From positions 1-64,000 of the forward strand of contig NZ_JBJXRK010000008.1 of assembly GCF_046224405.1 (NCBI RefSeq): 64,000 bases of DNA, written 5' to 3'. Under the pieces are notes generated by a model. The model worked only from the letters and a program-made list of their open reading frames with translations, had not been told where the DNA came from and did not search any database. Below are positions 42,548 through 50,391 of the stretch, in pieces (within the stretch, counting starts at the first letter, position 1; every line of letters begins with the position of its first letter). Made by a program: the position numbers and the translations under genes. The DNA comes from Gudongella sp046224405. GTDB taxonomy: Bacteria; Bacillota; Clostridia; Tissierellales; Tissierellaceae.

Positions 42548-43156
42548 TTATTTTCCCTTCTTGATCCATTCTGCCACCTGGACAGTCCTTCTTGCCTGGT
42601 GCTTGACCGCTTCCTCAACATCATCTATGATGTCACCCTCCTGGGAAACCGTTGCAGTTGTTCCGTATGGGTTTCCACCAGCGGCAAACAGAGATCCATC
42701 AGTGTAACCTGGAGCTGCTATGATCGCTCCCCAGTGCATGAAGGTTGAATACATTGCCTTTACAGCACCCTCCTGTCCACCATTTGGGTTCTGTGCTGAG
42801 GACATTGCAGATACAACCTTGTTTGCAAGCTTACCTTCAGCCCAAAGACCTCCCTGCATGTCAAAGAAGTTTTTCATCTGTGAAGGTGCATTTCCAAATC
42901 TTGCTCCTGCGCTGAAGATAATTGCATCTGCCCAGTCAAGATCCTCAGATGAAGCTATCCTGACGTCCTTGGTCAGCTCAGCTATTTCCTTCATTCTCGG
43001 ATTTCCGTCAATTATCTCCTGGGGAATGAGCTCCTGAACCTTCAATAGCCTAACCTCCGCACCAGCCTCCTTGGCAGCCTCTTCAGCCCACTTGGCCATT
43101 TTGTAGTTGGCACCATTTGCACTGTAATACACTATAGATAGTTTTACCTTGTCCAT
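42548..43156 (-). CDS. WrbA-like flavodoxin-fold NAD(P)H:quinone oxidoreductase
   Basis: 202 residues. Flavodoxin fold with SIVYYSANGANYKMAKWAEE (the FMN phosphate loop is altered from the standard T/S-x-T-G), FGNAPSQMKNFFDMQGGLW, SSAQNPNGGQEGAV and HWGAIIAAPGYT, typical of WrbA. Reduces quinones by two electrons in known relatives. It lies downstream of the Fur/PerR gene but with its own terminator nearby. Confidence 0.82.
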   Translation of the reverse strand: MDKVKLSIVYYSANGANYKMAKWAEEAAKEAGAEVRLLKVQELIPQEIIDGNPRMKEIAELTKDVRIASSEDLDWADAIIFSAGARFGNAPSQMKNFFDMQGGLWAEGKLANKVVSAMSSAQNPNGGQEGAVKAMYSTFMHWGAIIAAPGYTDGSLFAAGGNPYGTTATVSQEGDIIDDVEEAVKHQARRTVQVAEWIKKGK

Positions 43157-43232
43157 TAAATAACCTCCTATATATTAACTTCATAATTAACGCTCGTGAA
43201 GACCTTATACCCGGTAGGTTTTTCATTAAAAC

Positions 43233-43262
43233 AAAAAGATACCCTTTTGGGGTATCTTTTTT
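43233..43262. terminator. Terminator after the Fur/PerR-family gene
   Basis: AAAAAGATACC pairs with GGTATCTTTTT, with T runs on both strands. Ends the fur gene (minus strand), 14 bp past its stop. Confidence 0.8.
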
Positions 43263-43275
43263 ATAATCATTACAA

Positions 43276-43689
43276 TTATTTGCTCATATTGCATTTAGGG
43301 CACAGGCCGGTGATAAGAACCTGTTCGTCATTGATCAGATAACCCTCTACATTATCCATAAAGGTAATCTCCGATACGGCTATATCGTATATGGAATCAC
43401 ACTCCTGACACTTGAAGTGCCCGTGAAAACCACGTTCCGCTTCATATCTCAGCTCATTTCCCTCGATATTGATGGCCTTGGCCAGTCCCTTTTCCACAAG
43501 AAGCTTCAAGGTATTGTAGACTGTTGTCTTAGATAGGGTCAAAATCTCTTTACCTAGTTTCTCATATATTTCGTCCACCGTAGGATGGATTCTTTCCTCA
43601 AGAAGGTAATTCAAAATTCTCACCCTTATATAGGACGGCCTAATTCCCTTTGACTTTAAAGTTTTAAGTTCCGTATCGAATTTTTTCAT
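43276..43689 (-). CDS. Fur family regulator, PerR-like
   Basis: 137 residues with a Fur winged helix (HPTVDEIYEKLGKEILTLSKTTVYNTLKLLVEKG). Two CxxC pairs, CQEC and CPKC, form the structural zinc site. The metal-sensing part includes HGHFKCQECD and VEGYLINDEQ. A PerR-type peroxide sensor is favoured by the adjacent peroxiredoxin; Fur proper is not excluded. No dedicated ribosome binding site is strong. Confidence 0.8.
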   Translation of the reverse strand: MKKFDTELKTLKSKGIRPSYIRVRILNYLLEERIHPTVDEIYEKLGKEILTLSKTTVYNTLKLLVEKGLAKAINIEGNELRYEAERGFHGHFKCQECDSIYDIAVSEITFMDNVEGYLINDEQVLITGLCPKCNMSK

Positions 43690-43710
43690 GAATCAACAAC
43701 TCCAATTAAT

Positions 43711-43751
43711 ATTTATACCATTTACATAATACCTCATTTAATGGTATAAAT
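43711..43751. promoter_or_regulatory. Long inverted repeat between the peroxiredoxin and Fur/PerR genes
   Basis: ATTTATACCATT (43711-43722) and AATGGTATAAAT (43740-43751) are perfect 12-bp inverted arms with a 17-nt spacer. The site lies just upstream of the fur gene and just past the peroxiredoxin stop. It is a candidate operator for the regulator, or a hairpin ending the peroxiredoxin mRNA; there is no T run. Confidence 0.5.
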
Positions 43752-43764
43752 CAACACATTTCAT

Positions 43765-44484
43765 TTAGTCTTCAAAAGCCTCGCTAACCTTCCACTCTTT
43801 CCATACATTACCTACAAGGTCAGGTCCCGGCTTAAGGGTTTTCTTTCCAGGTCTCCATCCTGAAGGAGCGACTTCAGCACCCTTGGTCTCCCTAACAAGC
43901 TGGAATGCCTTGATTTGTCTGATTGTCTCCATTACATTTCTTCCTACTGGAGGTGTAAGTACCTCGAAACCTTGGATTATTCCATCTGGATCTATCAGGA
44001 ACCTTCCTCTTGTCTCCACTCCACTGCCCTCGTCATAGATTCCATACATCTTGCCAACGTATCCATCAGAATCCGATGCCATTGGGAATGGAATATCCTT
44101 TCCGATCATCTTTGAAAGCTCATTGTCATTCCATACCTTGTGAACAAACTGGCTATCAACGCTCATTGATATAACCTCTACCCCAAGCTTCTGGAACTCG
44201 TCAAATTTTTCAGCAACTGCTGAAACCTCAGTAGCTCAGACAAAGGTGAAGTCTCCTGGATAGAAGCAAAGCACTACCCATTTGCCCTTATAGTCCTCCA
44301 ACTTAACATTTGTAAATTCTCCCTTATAAAATGCTGGTGCCTCAAAAAGTGGTGCTGGTTTTCCTACTTTAACCATAGACTGTTCCTCCTTTTTAACTTC
44401 AGTGATACTTACTGTCCCTTCCTCAACTGGCTTGTTCTTCTTGATCTCCGGTCTTGCACAGCCGGAATTAGGTTGTTCTGTCAA
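43765..44484 (-). CDS. Selenocysteine peroxiredoxin (TGA at 44236-44238)
   Basis: 239 residues if the TGA is read as Sec83. Peroxiredoxin landmarks are complete: the residues around the peroxidatic position read CFYPGDFTFV-U-ATE, so Sec replaces the usual peroxidatic Cys. The resolving Cys of typical 2-Cys enzymes is missing: the site reads EVAPSGWRPGK in place of EVCPxxWxPG. The N-terminus has a 35-residue extension with a Cys in GCARPE, which might resolve the selenol. Reduces peroxides with a thiol partner. A SECIS-like hairpin follows the TGA. Adjacent to a PerR-like regulator and a PerR-like box. Confidence 0.9.
44208..44225 (-). promoter_or_regulatory. Candidate bacterial SECIS hairpin of the peroxiredoxin
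   Basis: TTTCAGC and GCTGAAA pair over 7 bp around the loop AGTT. It starts 10 nt after the TGA; the loop starts 18 nt after the TGA with G in its second position, as bacterial SECIS elements require. Confidence 0.65.
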
Positions 44485-44517
44485 ATGGACACCTCCTTAA
44501 TTGTAATTATAATATTA

Positions 44518-44532
44518 TTGTAATCATTACAT
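44518..44532. promoter_or_regulatory. Candidate PerR/Fur box upstream of the peroxiredoxin
   Basis: TTGTAATCATTACAT is a 7-1-7 inverted repeat close to the Bacillus PerR box TTATAATNATTATAA (11 of 14 non-central positions agree). A second AT-rich partial copy, TTATAATATTATTGT, overlaps it upstream. It lies 34 bp before the peroxiredoxin ATG. Confidence 0.6.
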
Positions 44533-44624
44533 TTATGTTGTTATGATAACATATAGCTGTCAATACTGTAAATACCCATTTGCAAATTCATGGAAACTAT
44601 TTTTATGGGATTATGTTTATAATT

Positions 44625-44648
44625 ATAAAACCTCCCATATGGGAGGTT
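44625..44648 (-). terminator. Terminator after azlD
   Basis: AACCTCCCAT/ATGGGAGGTT is a perfect 20-bp palindrome followed on the minus strand by TTATAATT. Confidence 0.8.
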
Positions 44649-44653
44649 CCCTA

Positions 44654-44962
44654 TCATCCTATATATGTTATGACTAAAAATGAAACTGCAATTCCAGAAA
44701 GTACAGAAAGAACAAGATTTCCCTTCCAGTAAGCAAGAGCACCAGCAACTCCTATTCCAGCGATTGCTGCAGGAACCATATCCGGATCCGAGGTGAGTAT
44801 GCCTCTGACAATCAGTATGCTCAGGGATGTATAGGGCACAAGCTGGAGAAATCTCATCATGGAGGGTCTAAGCTTAAGCTTCTGCAGGAGCATCAGGGGC
44901 AGAAGCCTTGGGAGATATGTCACAAGTGCCATTCCAAATATAACAGGTAAGTAACTATTCAT
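44654..44962 (-). CDS. azlD: AzlD-type branched-chain amino-acid exporter subunit
   Basis: 102 residues with about four membrane segments (for example VIFGMALVTYLPRLLPLMLL and SVLSGIAVSFLVITYIG). It overlaps the 3' end of azlC. The double ATG follows GGAGGATA; I give the second at 44962. Partner of AzlC in export of branched-chain amino acids or analogues. Confidence 0.85.
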   Translation of the reverse strand: MNSYLPVIFGMALVTYLPRLLPLMLLQKLKLRPSMMRFLQLVPYTSLSILIVRGILTSDPDMVPAAIAGIGVAGALAYWKGNLVLSVLSGIAVSFLVITYIG

Positions 44963-45656
44963 CATTATCCTCCTTCCCCATAACCACCACACCCAGGGCG
45001 GAGGCTATTATGATCCCGGCAATTATATCCCAACCCGATGAGAGCATACCAGTCCTGAAAATTGCAATATAAGTAACCGCTCCCAAGAGTGCAGGCTTGA
45101 GATAGTCCTTGTTTACCTTGAAGGAAGGAAATAAAAGGGCTGCAAACATTGCATAAAGACCCAAGCCCAAGCTTTCCTGGAGAGCCTGGGGTATGACTTC
45201 TCCCACCAGGTATCCAACAGCTGTTCCACTGGCCCATGCTCCATATGCAATCAGATTCACTGTTAGGATAAAGGGTAGGGATAGCTTGTCCTTGTTGAAG
45301 GAAAGTACAGAGAAGGTCTCATCGGTTATTCCAAACCCGATAACGGGAAGAAATCCTGCTGTATCCTTTTTTAGGTTTACAGACAGGGATGCGCTCATCA
45401 TCATATGACGAAGATTAAGCAGAAATGTTGCAAGGATTATGCTTCCTGCACTTACGCCTGCCCTTACGAGATCCAGAAACATAAACTGACTTGCACCTGC
45501 ATAGACCAGCATTGAGGTCGCTGAGGTATCCACTATTGTCAGGCCTGTATTCTTGGCAAGCAATCCATAGGCCATTGCTATGGGAAAGTAGCCAAGTATC
45601 AGTGGCGATCCGGCAACCATTCCATCTCTTATCAATTCTTTTCTGTCATGACTCAT
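44955..45656 (-). CDS. azlC: AzlC-type branched-chain amino-acid exporter subunit
   Basis: About 233 residues with some seven to eight membrane segments. Family phrases: DGMVAGSPLILGYFPIAMAYGLLAKN, SMLVYAGASQFMFLDL and LRHMMMSASLSVNLK. Start ATG 45656 has AAGAGGT 7 nt upstream; an ATG six codons earlier overlaps that site. Operon with azlD. Confidence 0.88.
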   Translation of the reverse strand: MSHDRKELIRDGMVAGSPLILGYFPIAMAYGLLAKNTGLTIVDTSATSMLVYAGASQFMFLDLVRAGVSAGSIILATFLLNLRHMMMSASLSVNLKKDTAGFLPVIGFGITDETFSVLSFNKDKLSLPFILTVNLIAYGAWASGTAVGYLVGEVIPQALQESLGLGLYAMFAALLFPSFKVNKDYLKPALLGAVTYIAIFRTGMLSSGWDIIAGIIIASALGVVVMGKEDNDE

Positions 45657-45823
45657 GCTAAAACCTCTTTTCATTTACATTAGATTAATTATAACCAATA
45701 TTTCGGGTTTCTAACATAATTTTGTCTTTATTGGCAAATTTAAGCAATTGAAAAGGGTTTGTAACTCATTTTCCCCATCCGGTATGTTATACTTTTAGTA
45801 TATTCTAAAATGGAGGGATAGAT

Positions 45824-46576
45824 ATGGATAGAGAACGACTGGGAAAAAATAGATATTTTCTAAAGACTACCATAAGAGACCAGATTGACATATCAGACAA
45901 CGACCAGAACAAGGGCGTTCCAATGCCTGAGATTCAAAAGCCTCATAGCGATGGGCAGCAGCTGTTGGACCTGGTTCCAGCGGAGGAACTAAAGGAGATG
46001 TCAGGCATGAAGCTTACAGAGGCCATCGGAGACAGAAGAACCAGAAGAAAGTTTGATCCAGAAAGCATGATGACCCTCAAGGAACTATCCTACCTTCTGT
46101 GGGCGACACAGGGAGTGAGGAAGAATTCGGGAACTACCATTTTTAGAACTGTTCCTTCCGCTGGCAACAGACATGCCTTTGAAACCTACCTGGCAGTCTT
46201 CAATGTTGAAGGGTTGGAGCAGGGAATCTACAGGTATCTTCCACTTGACCACAGGCTGGTTCTTGAGAGGAAGGTTGAGGATCTAAGGGAAAAGGTCAAC
46301 CTGGCATCAAAGGGACAGGTTTTTGTGGGAGCTGGTTCAGTTGCTTTCATATGGGCTGCAATTCCCTACAGGATGGAATGGAGATATACCCTGGCGGCGC
46401 ACAAGTCGATTCTTCTTGATGCCGGGCATATCTGCCAGAATCTTTATCTAGCTTCAGAGGCTCTGGGCTATGGAACCTGTGCAATTGGAAATTACAGTCA
46501 GGAGCTTGCCGATAAGCTTGTGGGCGTTGACGGAAAAGAGGAATTTGTGGTTTATATGGCACCTGTTGGAAAATAG
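45824..46576 (+). CDS. SagB-type nitroreductase-fold oxidoreductase
   Basis: 250 residues. FMN-dependent nitroreductase fold: LTEAIGDRRTRRKFDPESMMTLKELSYLLWATQGVR, VPSAGNRHAFETYLAVFN, and LDAGHICQNLYLASEALGYGTCAIGNY. This is the SagB/ThcOx dehydrogenase class that oxidises azolines in peptide natural products, but no cyclodehydratase or peptide substrate gene is nearby. So a stand-alone redox role is more likely. Strong ATGGAGGGATAG context before the ATG. Confidence 0.85.
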   Translation: MDRERLGKNRYFLKTTIRDQIDISDNDQNKGVPMPEIQKPHSDGQQLLDLVPAEELKEMSGMKLTEAIGDRRTRRKFDPESMMTLKELSYLLWATQGVRKNSGTTIFRTVPSAGNRHAFETYLAVFNVEGLEQGIYRYLPLDHRLVLERKVEDLREKVNLASKGQVFVGAGSVAFIWAAIPYRMEWRYTLAAHKSILLDAGHICQNLYLASEALGYGTCAIGNYSQELADKLVGVDGKEEFVVYMAPVGK

Positions 46577-46593
46577 ATTGGAGTAGATATGCT

Positions 46594-47043
46594 ATGAGAA
46601 TTTTTGTTGATGCAGATGGCTGTCCTGTAGTACAGGTGGCCATCAGGCTGGCCAAGGAATTTAATGTTCCCATCACCCTTGTAAAAAACTATGCACATGT
46701 GCTTAATGATGACTATGCAGAAATCATTACGGTTGACACAACTGCCGACAGTGCCGATTACTACATTGCAAACCACCTTTCAAAGGGAGACATTGTGGTG
46801 ACCCAGGACAACGGCCTTGCCGCCATGTGCCTGTCCCGTCAGGCAATACCCGTAAACCAGAACGGTCTTGTTATAGACGATTCCAACCTTATCACCATGC
46901 TCTCAGGAAGGCATCTTCACAGGGAGCTTAGAAGCCAGGGAATCTACACATCTAAGGCAAAGAAGAGAAAAAAGGGAAGCGACAGGGCATTTGAGGAGTC
47001 CCTAAGAAAGCTGCTATTGGAGGTGAGCGGTAGTGAAGCTTAA
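46594..47043 (+). CDS. YaiI/YqxD (UPF0178) family protein
   Basis: 149 residues. Family start MRIFVDADGCPVV and the central DTTADSADYYIANHLSKGDIVVTQDNGLAAMCL, with acidic clusters of a PIN-like nuclease fold. C-terminus is Lys/Arg rich. It follows the SagB-like gene by 17 bp and overlaps the next gene by 11 bp. Likely an RNA-related function; not demonstrated here. Confidence 0.9.
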   Translation: MRIFVDADGCPVVQVAIRLAKEFNVPITLVKNYAHVLNDDYAEIITVDTTADSADYYIANHLSKGDIVVTQDNGLAAMCLSRQAIPVNQNGLVIDDSNLITMLSGRHLHRELRSQGIYTSKAKKRKKGSDRAFEESLRKLLLEVSGSEA

Positions 47044-47911
47044 CAAGAAGCTTATTAAGGGTGTAATAATCCTGACAGGCCTTCTGGCACTTGCATCCCT
47101 TGCTGCTATGCTTCACCTGAGGCTTGACAACCTGGTTTTTCTGGAGCATTACTACGACCTTAGGGTCCACCAGGAAGGGGACTATTACCAGGAGTTCAGG
47201 CTGATGTATATCACAAACGCCCATGACAAGAGGGTTGTGAACCATGTAGAGTTTCCCGAATATCCCTATATAAGCCTTTCTGCCACTGAGCAGGGGTTTA
47301 TGAACCACTTCCCATGGGAATCATCCAACGGGCAGACACCTGGAGAAATTCACGGCAGGTACAGCACAAGGACAATCCATTGCCGGATCAGCCAGGTTCC
47401 AAGTGCGGATGAACTGGACGGAGCAGTTGTAAAGACTGCGAGGGTATTCTTCAATGACGGTACCCAGATGGATGTAAACATAGGAGAGCTTCATTTCTAC
47501 GTATTTGGATTTGAGGACAGGTCCTTTGAAAGTGTTTCCTCATCAGGCTCATCAGATGGATCAAGCTCCTCCAGATACAGGGCAATTGAGGATGTTACCC
47601 TGGCTTCTGTTAAGAATCCAATGCTTGAGAGATTTGAACATAGACTGGACTTGAAGGTCAATGACCATGTAATCGATGGCATAGATGGCTTGGAAATAAA
47701 GGAGAGGGAGTACCTGGAAATCAGGTCTAAGCTTTATCCAGGTTCCGACCCCAGGGATGTCTATACCATGGTGGACATTCACCCTGAGCTAACATATGAA
47801 AAAAGTGATGGGGAAATGGGTAAAATGAGGTTCTACAACATTGACAGCATCTATCACGGATTCAATTTCATGGACCTATACAGATACCTCAACGCCAGGG
47901 AGGTGCTTTAG
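47033..47911 (+). CDS. Unknown exported or membrane-anchored protein
   Basis: 292 residues beginning at GTG 47033, with GGAGGTGAG upstream. One N-terminal membrane segment (about 8-28), then a soluble exported domain of mostly beta strands (DLRVHQEGDYYQEFRLMYIT; MDVNIGELHFYVFGFED). A Ser-rich stretch (SSSGSSDGSSSS) lies near the middle. I do not recognise it. The next gene starts after its stop with no gap, so they probably act together. Confidence 0.65.
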   Translation: MKLNKKLIKGVIILTGLLALASLAAMLHLRLDNLVFLEHYYDLRVHQEGDYYQEFRLMYITNAHDKRVVNHVEFPEYPYISLSATEQGFMNHFPWESSNGQTPGEIHGRYSTRTIHCRISQVPSADELDGAVVKTARVFFNDGTQMDVNIGELHFYVFGFEDRSFESVSSSGSSDGSSSSRYRAIEDVTLASVKNPMLERFEHRLDLKVNDHVIDGIDGLEIKEREYLEIRSKLYPGSDPRDVYTMVDIHPELTYEKSDGEMGKMRFYNIDSIYHGFNFMDLYRYLNAREVL

Positions 47912-48508
47912 ATGAAGGATGGATACAAGAAAATATTCTGGGGAGTATTCATAGCAACCTTCAGTATTAATCTGGGAATGGTTAAGATCCTGCCTGCATT
48001 TATTGGCTGGATGGTTGTGGCATCTGGAATATCCATATTGGAGGTTAAGTCGGATTCAGTGGATTATGGAACCGCCAAGACCATATCCTATGTATTGGTT
48101 GCCATAACCCTTGTGGGAGGATTGCTGAATGTCTTTGGAAAAATCAATCTCTCATCACATTATATGCTGCTTTTCTATCCCTTGATGGTTATGCTGATTG
48201 AATTGATCCTGCTTCACAGGATATTTGAAGGCTCGGTACAAAGCCTGGAGAGTATGGAAAATTATTCTGCAAGTGGTGTATATGTTGGAAAGGATAGAAC
48301 CTATATAATACTAAGCGGGATAAGCATTATTCTGGTTTCCATCACCTTGTTTCTTAACCTGGATACCTTGGGTTTTTTTGCTGGCATATTTGCGCTTGTC
48401 ACAAGAATATACCTTCTAGCTGCAATCAGCTCCCTTGGCAAGGAGGATTGGGGCGGTACTGATGAAATGGAGGAGAATGATTATGATCCTGAACATACTT
48501 CTGTTTGA
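47912..48508 (+). CDS. Unknown membrane protein, five to six TM segments
   Basis: 198 residues, hydrophobic throughout: IFWGVFIATFSINLGMVKILPAFIGWMVV, then further segments ending in FFAGIFALVTRIYLLAAISS and an acidic tail. AGGGAGGTGC, inside the end of the upstream gene, serves as its ribosome binding site. Operon with the upstream exported protein; function unknown. Confidence 0.65.
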   Translation: MKDGYKKIFWGVFIATFSINLGMVKILPAFIGWMVVASGISILEVKSDSVDYGTAKTISYVLVAITLVGGLLNVFGKINLSSHYMLLFYPLMVMLIELILLHRIFEGSVQSLESMENYSASGVYVGKDRTYIILSGISIILVSITLFLNLDTLGFFAGIFALVTRIYLLAAISSLGKEDWGGTDEMEENDYDPEHTSV

Positions 48509-49073
48509 TGATTTTGAAACCCTTGATGTCTTTGGACCTGTTGAGGTCTTTGGCAATCTTCCCACATACTATGAACCAAGATATCTCTCAATGGACGGCG
48601 GGAAGATAAAAAGCCGCCACGGTGTCCAGGTCCAAACAGAATCCATTGAGGTCTTCTCACCTGATGGAATTCTATTCATACCTGGTGGATATGGAATTAG
48701 ACCACTTGTAAAGGATCCGAAATATGTGGATGCGGTCAGGGACCTTTGTGAAAAAAGCCTGTTTTGCCTTACAGTCTGCACAGGCTCGGCCCTTCTGGCC
48801 AAAACCGGCCTCCTAAAGGGCCTGCAGGCCACTTCAAACAAGCTTTCCTTTGATTGGTTGGTTTCAGTTGACCCGGCTGTACTTTGGTTAAAAAAGGCCA
48901 GGTGGGCAGTCCATGGAAAGTACTGGACCTCTTCTGGAGTCTCGGCGGGAATTGATATGGCTCTTGCATTTGTGGAAAATATAAATGGTAGGGATGAAGC
49001 AGAAAGGGTTGCAAAATTCATGGAATATATATGGAACGAGGATATTGATAACGACCCGTTTTCTTCTATATAA
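48483..49073 (+). CDS. DJ-1/PfpI family protein
   Basis: 196 residues. Glutamine amidotransferase-like fold with the nucleophile elbow LTVCTGSALLAKTG (Cys) and the oxyanion strand 'FIPGGYGIRPLV'. Resembles the isonitrile hydratase/transcription-factor-like branch rather than the Hsp31 branch. ATG 48483 follows GGAGGAGA by 6 nt; an ATG two codons upstream is closer. It overlaps the previous gene by 26 bp. Terminator follows. Confidence 0.82.
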   Translation: MILNILLFDDFETLDVFGPVEVFGNLPTYYEPRYLSMDGGKIKSRHGVQVQTESIEVFSPDGILFIPGGYGIRPLVKDPKYVDAVRDLCEKSLFCLTVCTGSALLAKTGLLKGLQATSNKLSFDWLVSVDPAVLWLKKARWAVHGKYWTSSGVSAGIDMALAFVENINGRDEAERVAKFMEYIWNEDIDNDPFSSI

Positions 49074-49100
49074 GGACCGGCTTTTGCCGGTCCCATTTTT
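49074..49100. terminator. Terminator after the DJ-1 family gene
   Basis: GGACCGGC and GCCGGTCC with a TTTT loop, then CATTTTTAT. It ends the plus-strand unit and lies at the end of the minus-strand anti-sigma gene as well. Confidence 0.85.
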
Positions 49101-50391
49101 ATTCTATTGATTCCTCATATAGGTTCAGATTATAGGTTTTAGTATACCTGATATCATTTATCTGAAGCCTTAAATCCTCTCCAGTTCCTTCAAACTCCAG
49201 GGTTCTGGTATTGAGAATATCCTCGTCCTTCTTCTCATAGGTGGACTCGGATGTTTCAAGAAGGTCGTAATAGTCTCCGTCCGCCTGGAGCTTAACCCCT
49301 GGAATCCTGGTTCCCTCTTGTGTTGTTATTGTGATGTATGCCTTTCCATTTCTATTTTCAATAGAATTGATAAATATCTCATTTCCTCTTATCTCAAGGG
49401 TCTTCCCCTCCCAGATTTCCATCTCCACATCCAGCTTTTCGTGGACGCTTACAGAATTGAGGTCTAGTCTCAGGTCCTTGGTATCCTTGGGGACTGCATC
49501 AAACCTTACATCGAATCTTGTCCCCTTCATGTCCGTGCTCATACCTGCACCTTTTCTATCAATTTCAATTCCATCAGCATATAGGCTCAATTCCATATTA
49601 TGTGGCATCATGTATTCCTCATTTAGCCTATCCATACCAAGTGATATAAGGTCCTGGATCTCCCCCTTCACAACTGTTGATGTGGATGACATGCTCATAT
49701 CTTCAATTGTCATTGTTCTTCCTGCAAGCTCCACCTTATTGCCAATTGATACTCTGATTGTTTCACCCACAGCCTTGTTTCTATCCAGCTTGAATTTTAT
49801 CTCTCCCTGTTCCCAGATTCCGTCGTTCTTTTCATGAGTGAGCTCCAAAACGACCGTCCTAATAAAAAATGGTGGTGCTTCATCAGTTGTAAATACCCAC
49901 TTTTGCATATGTTCTTCTTCAATGATTTCACCTGCTCCGCTTGAACCTACATTCATGAATGGAATATCCGGCGAAACCCGTACGTAAACATCGTCAATAT
50001 TACCTGATTTTGTCTTATCCTCAATGGTGTAGAAGAAGACCATTCCATTCCCATCAAGCATAACTCCATCCACCTGAACCTGGATACCATCACTGAAAAG
50101 ATAACTTTTGTCTATGATCTGTCCTTCACCCATTCTGCTAAGCTGGAGTAGAGTTCCATCCATAACGGTCTCGTACCCAATCAGCTGCTTCCCATAGAAG
50201 GCAAGAGTTGAGCTGTTGTAGGTAAGTATTGCTCCCATGAGAAATATTGCGGCAATCCTTCTAATTGATAATTTTCTTTGGACTTTTTTCTCATCAAGTG
50301 TAGCCTTAAGCTTTTCCTCAAGTGAATCAGGAGCGTTAAGATCTTCATATTCATTTCTTTTTTCCTCAAGCATCCTATCTAGCCTGCTCAT
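49099..50391 (-). CDS. DUF4179-type anti-sigma factor
   Basis: 430 residues. Cytoplasmic N-terminus of about 45 residues (MSRLDRMLEEKRNEYEDLNAP), one membrane segment (IRRIAAIFLMGAILTYNSSTLAFY), then a large exported domain (DUF4179-like: VMDGTLLQLSRMGEGQIIDKSYLFSDGIQVQVDGVMLDGNGMVFFYTIE). ATG 50391 has AGGAGAATTTGG upstream and overlaps the sigma factor gene by 17 bp. It should hold the sigma factor inactive until an envelope signal. Confidence 0.82.
   Translation of the reverse strand: MSRLDRMLEEKRNEYEDLNAPDSLEEKLKATLDEKKVQRKLSIRRIAAIFLMGAILTYNSSTLAFYGKQLIGYETVMDGTLLQLSRMGEGQIIDKSYLFSDGIQVQVDGVMLDGNGMVFFYTIEDKTKSGNIDDVYVRVSPDIPFMNVGSSGAGEIIEEEHMQKWVFTTDEAPPFFIRTVVLELTHEKNDGIWEQGEIKFKLDRNKAVGETIRVSIGNKVELAGRTMTIEDMSMSSTSTVVKGEIQDLISLGMDRLNEEYMMPHNMELSLYADGIEIDRKGAGMSTDMKGTRFDVRFDAVPKDTKDLRLDLNSVSVHEKLDVEMEIWEGKTLEIRGNEIFINSIENRNGKAYITITTQEGTRIPGVKLQADGDYYDLLETSESTYEKKDEDILNTRTLEFEGTGEDLRLQINDIRYTKTYNLNLYEESIE

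Noticed and set aside
43765..44484. Peroxiredoxin seen as a truncated pair of frames.
   Set aside because: The TGA falls exactly at the peroxidatic position, which is Cys in other peroxiredoxins, so recoding is far more likely than decay.
48769..49096. Minus-strand frames opposite the DJ-1 gene.
   Set aside because: They overlap a clear plus-strand gene and carry no motif.
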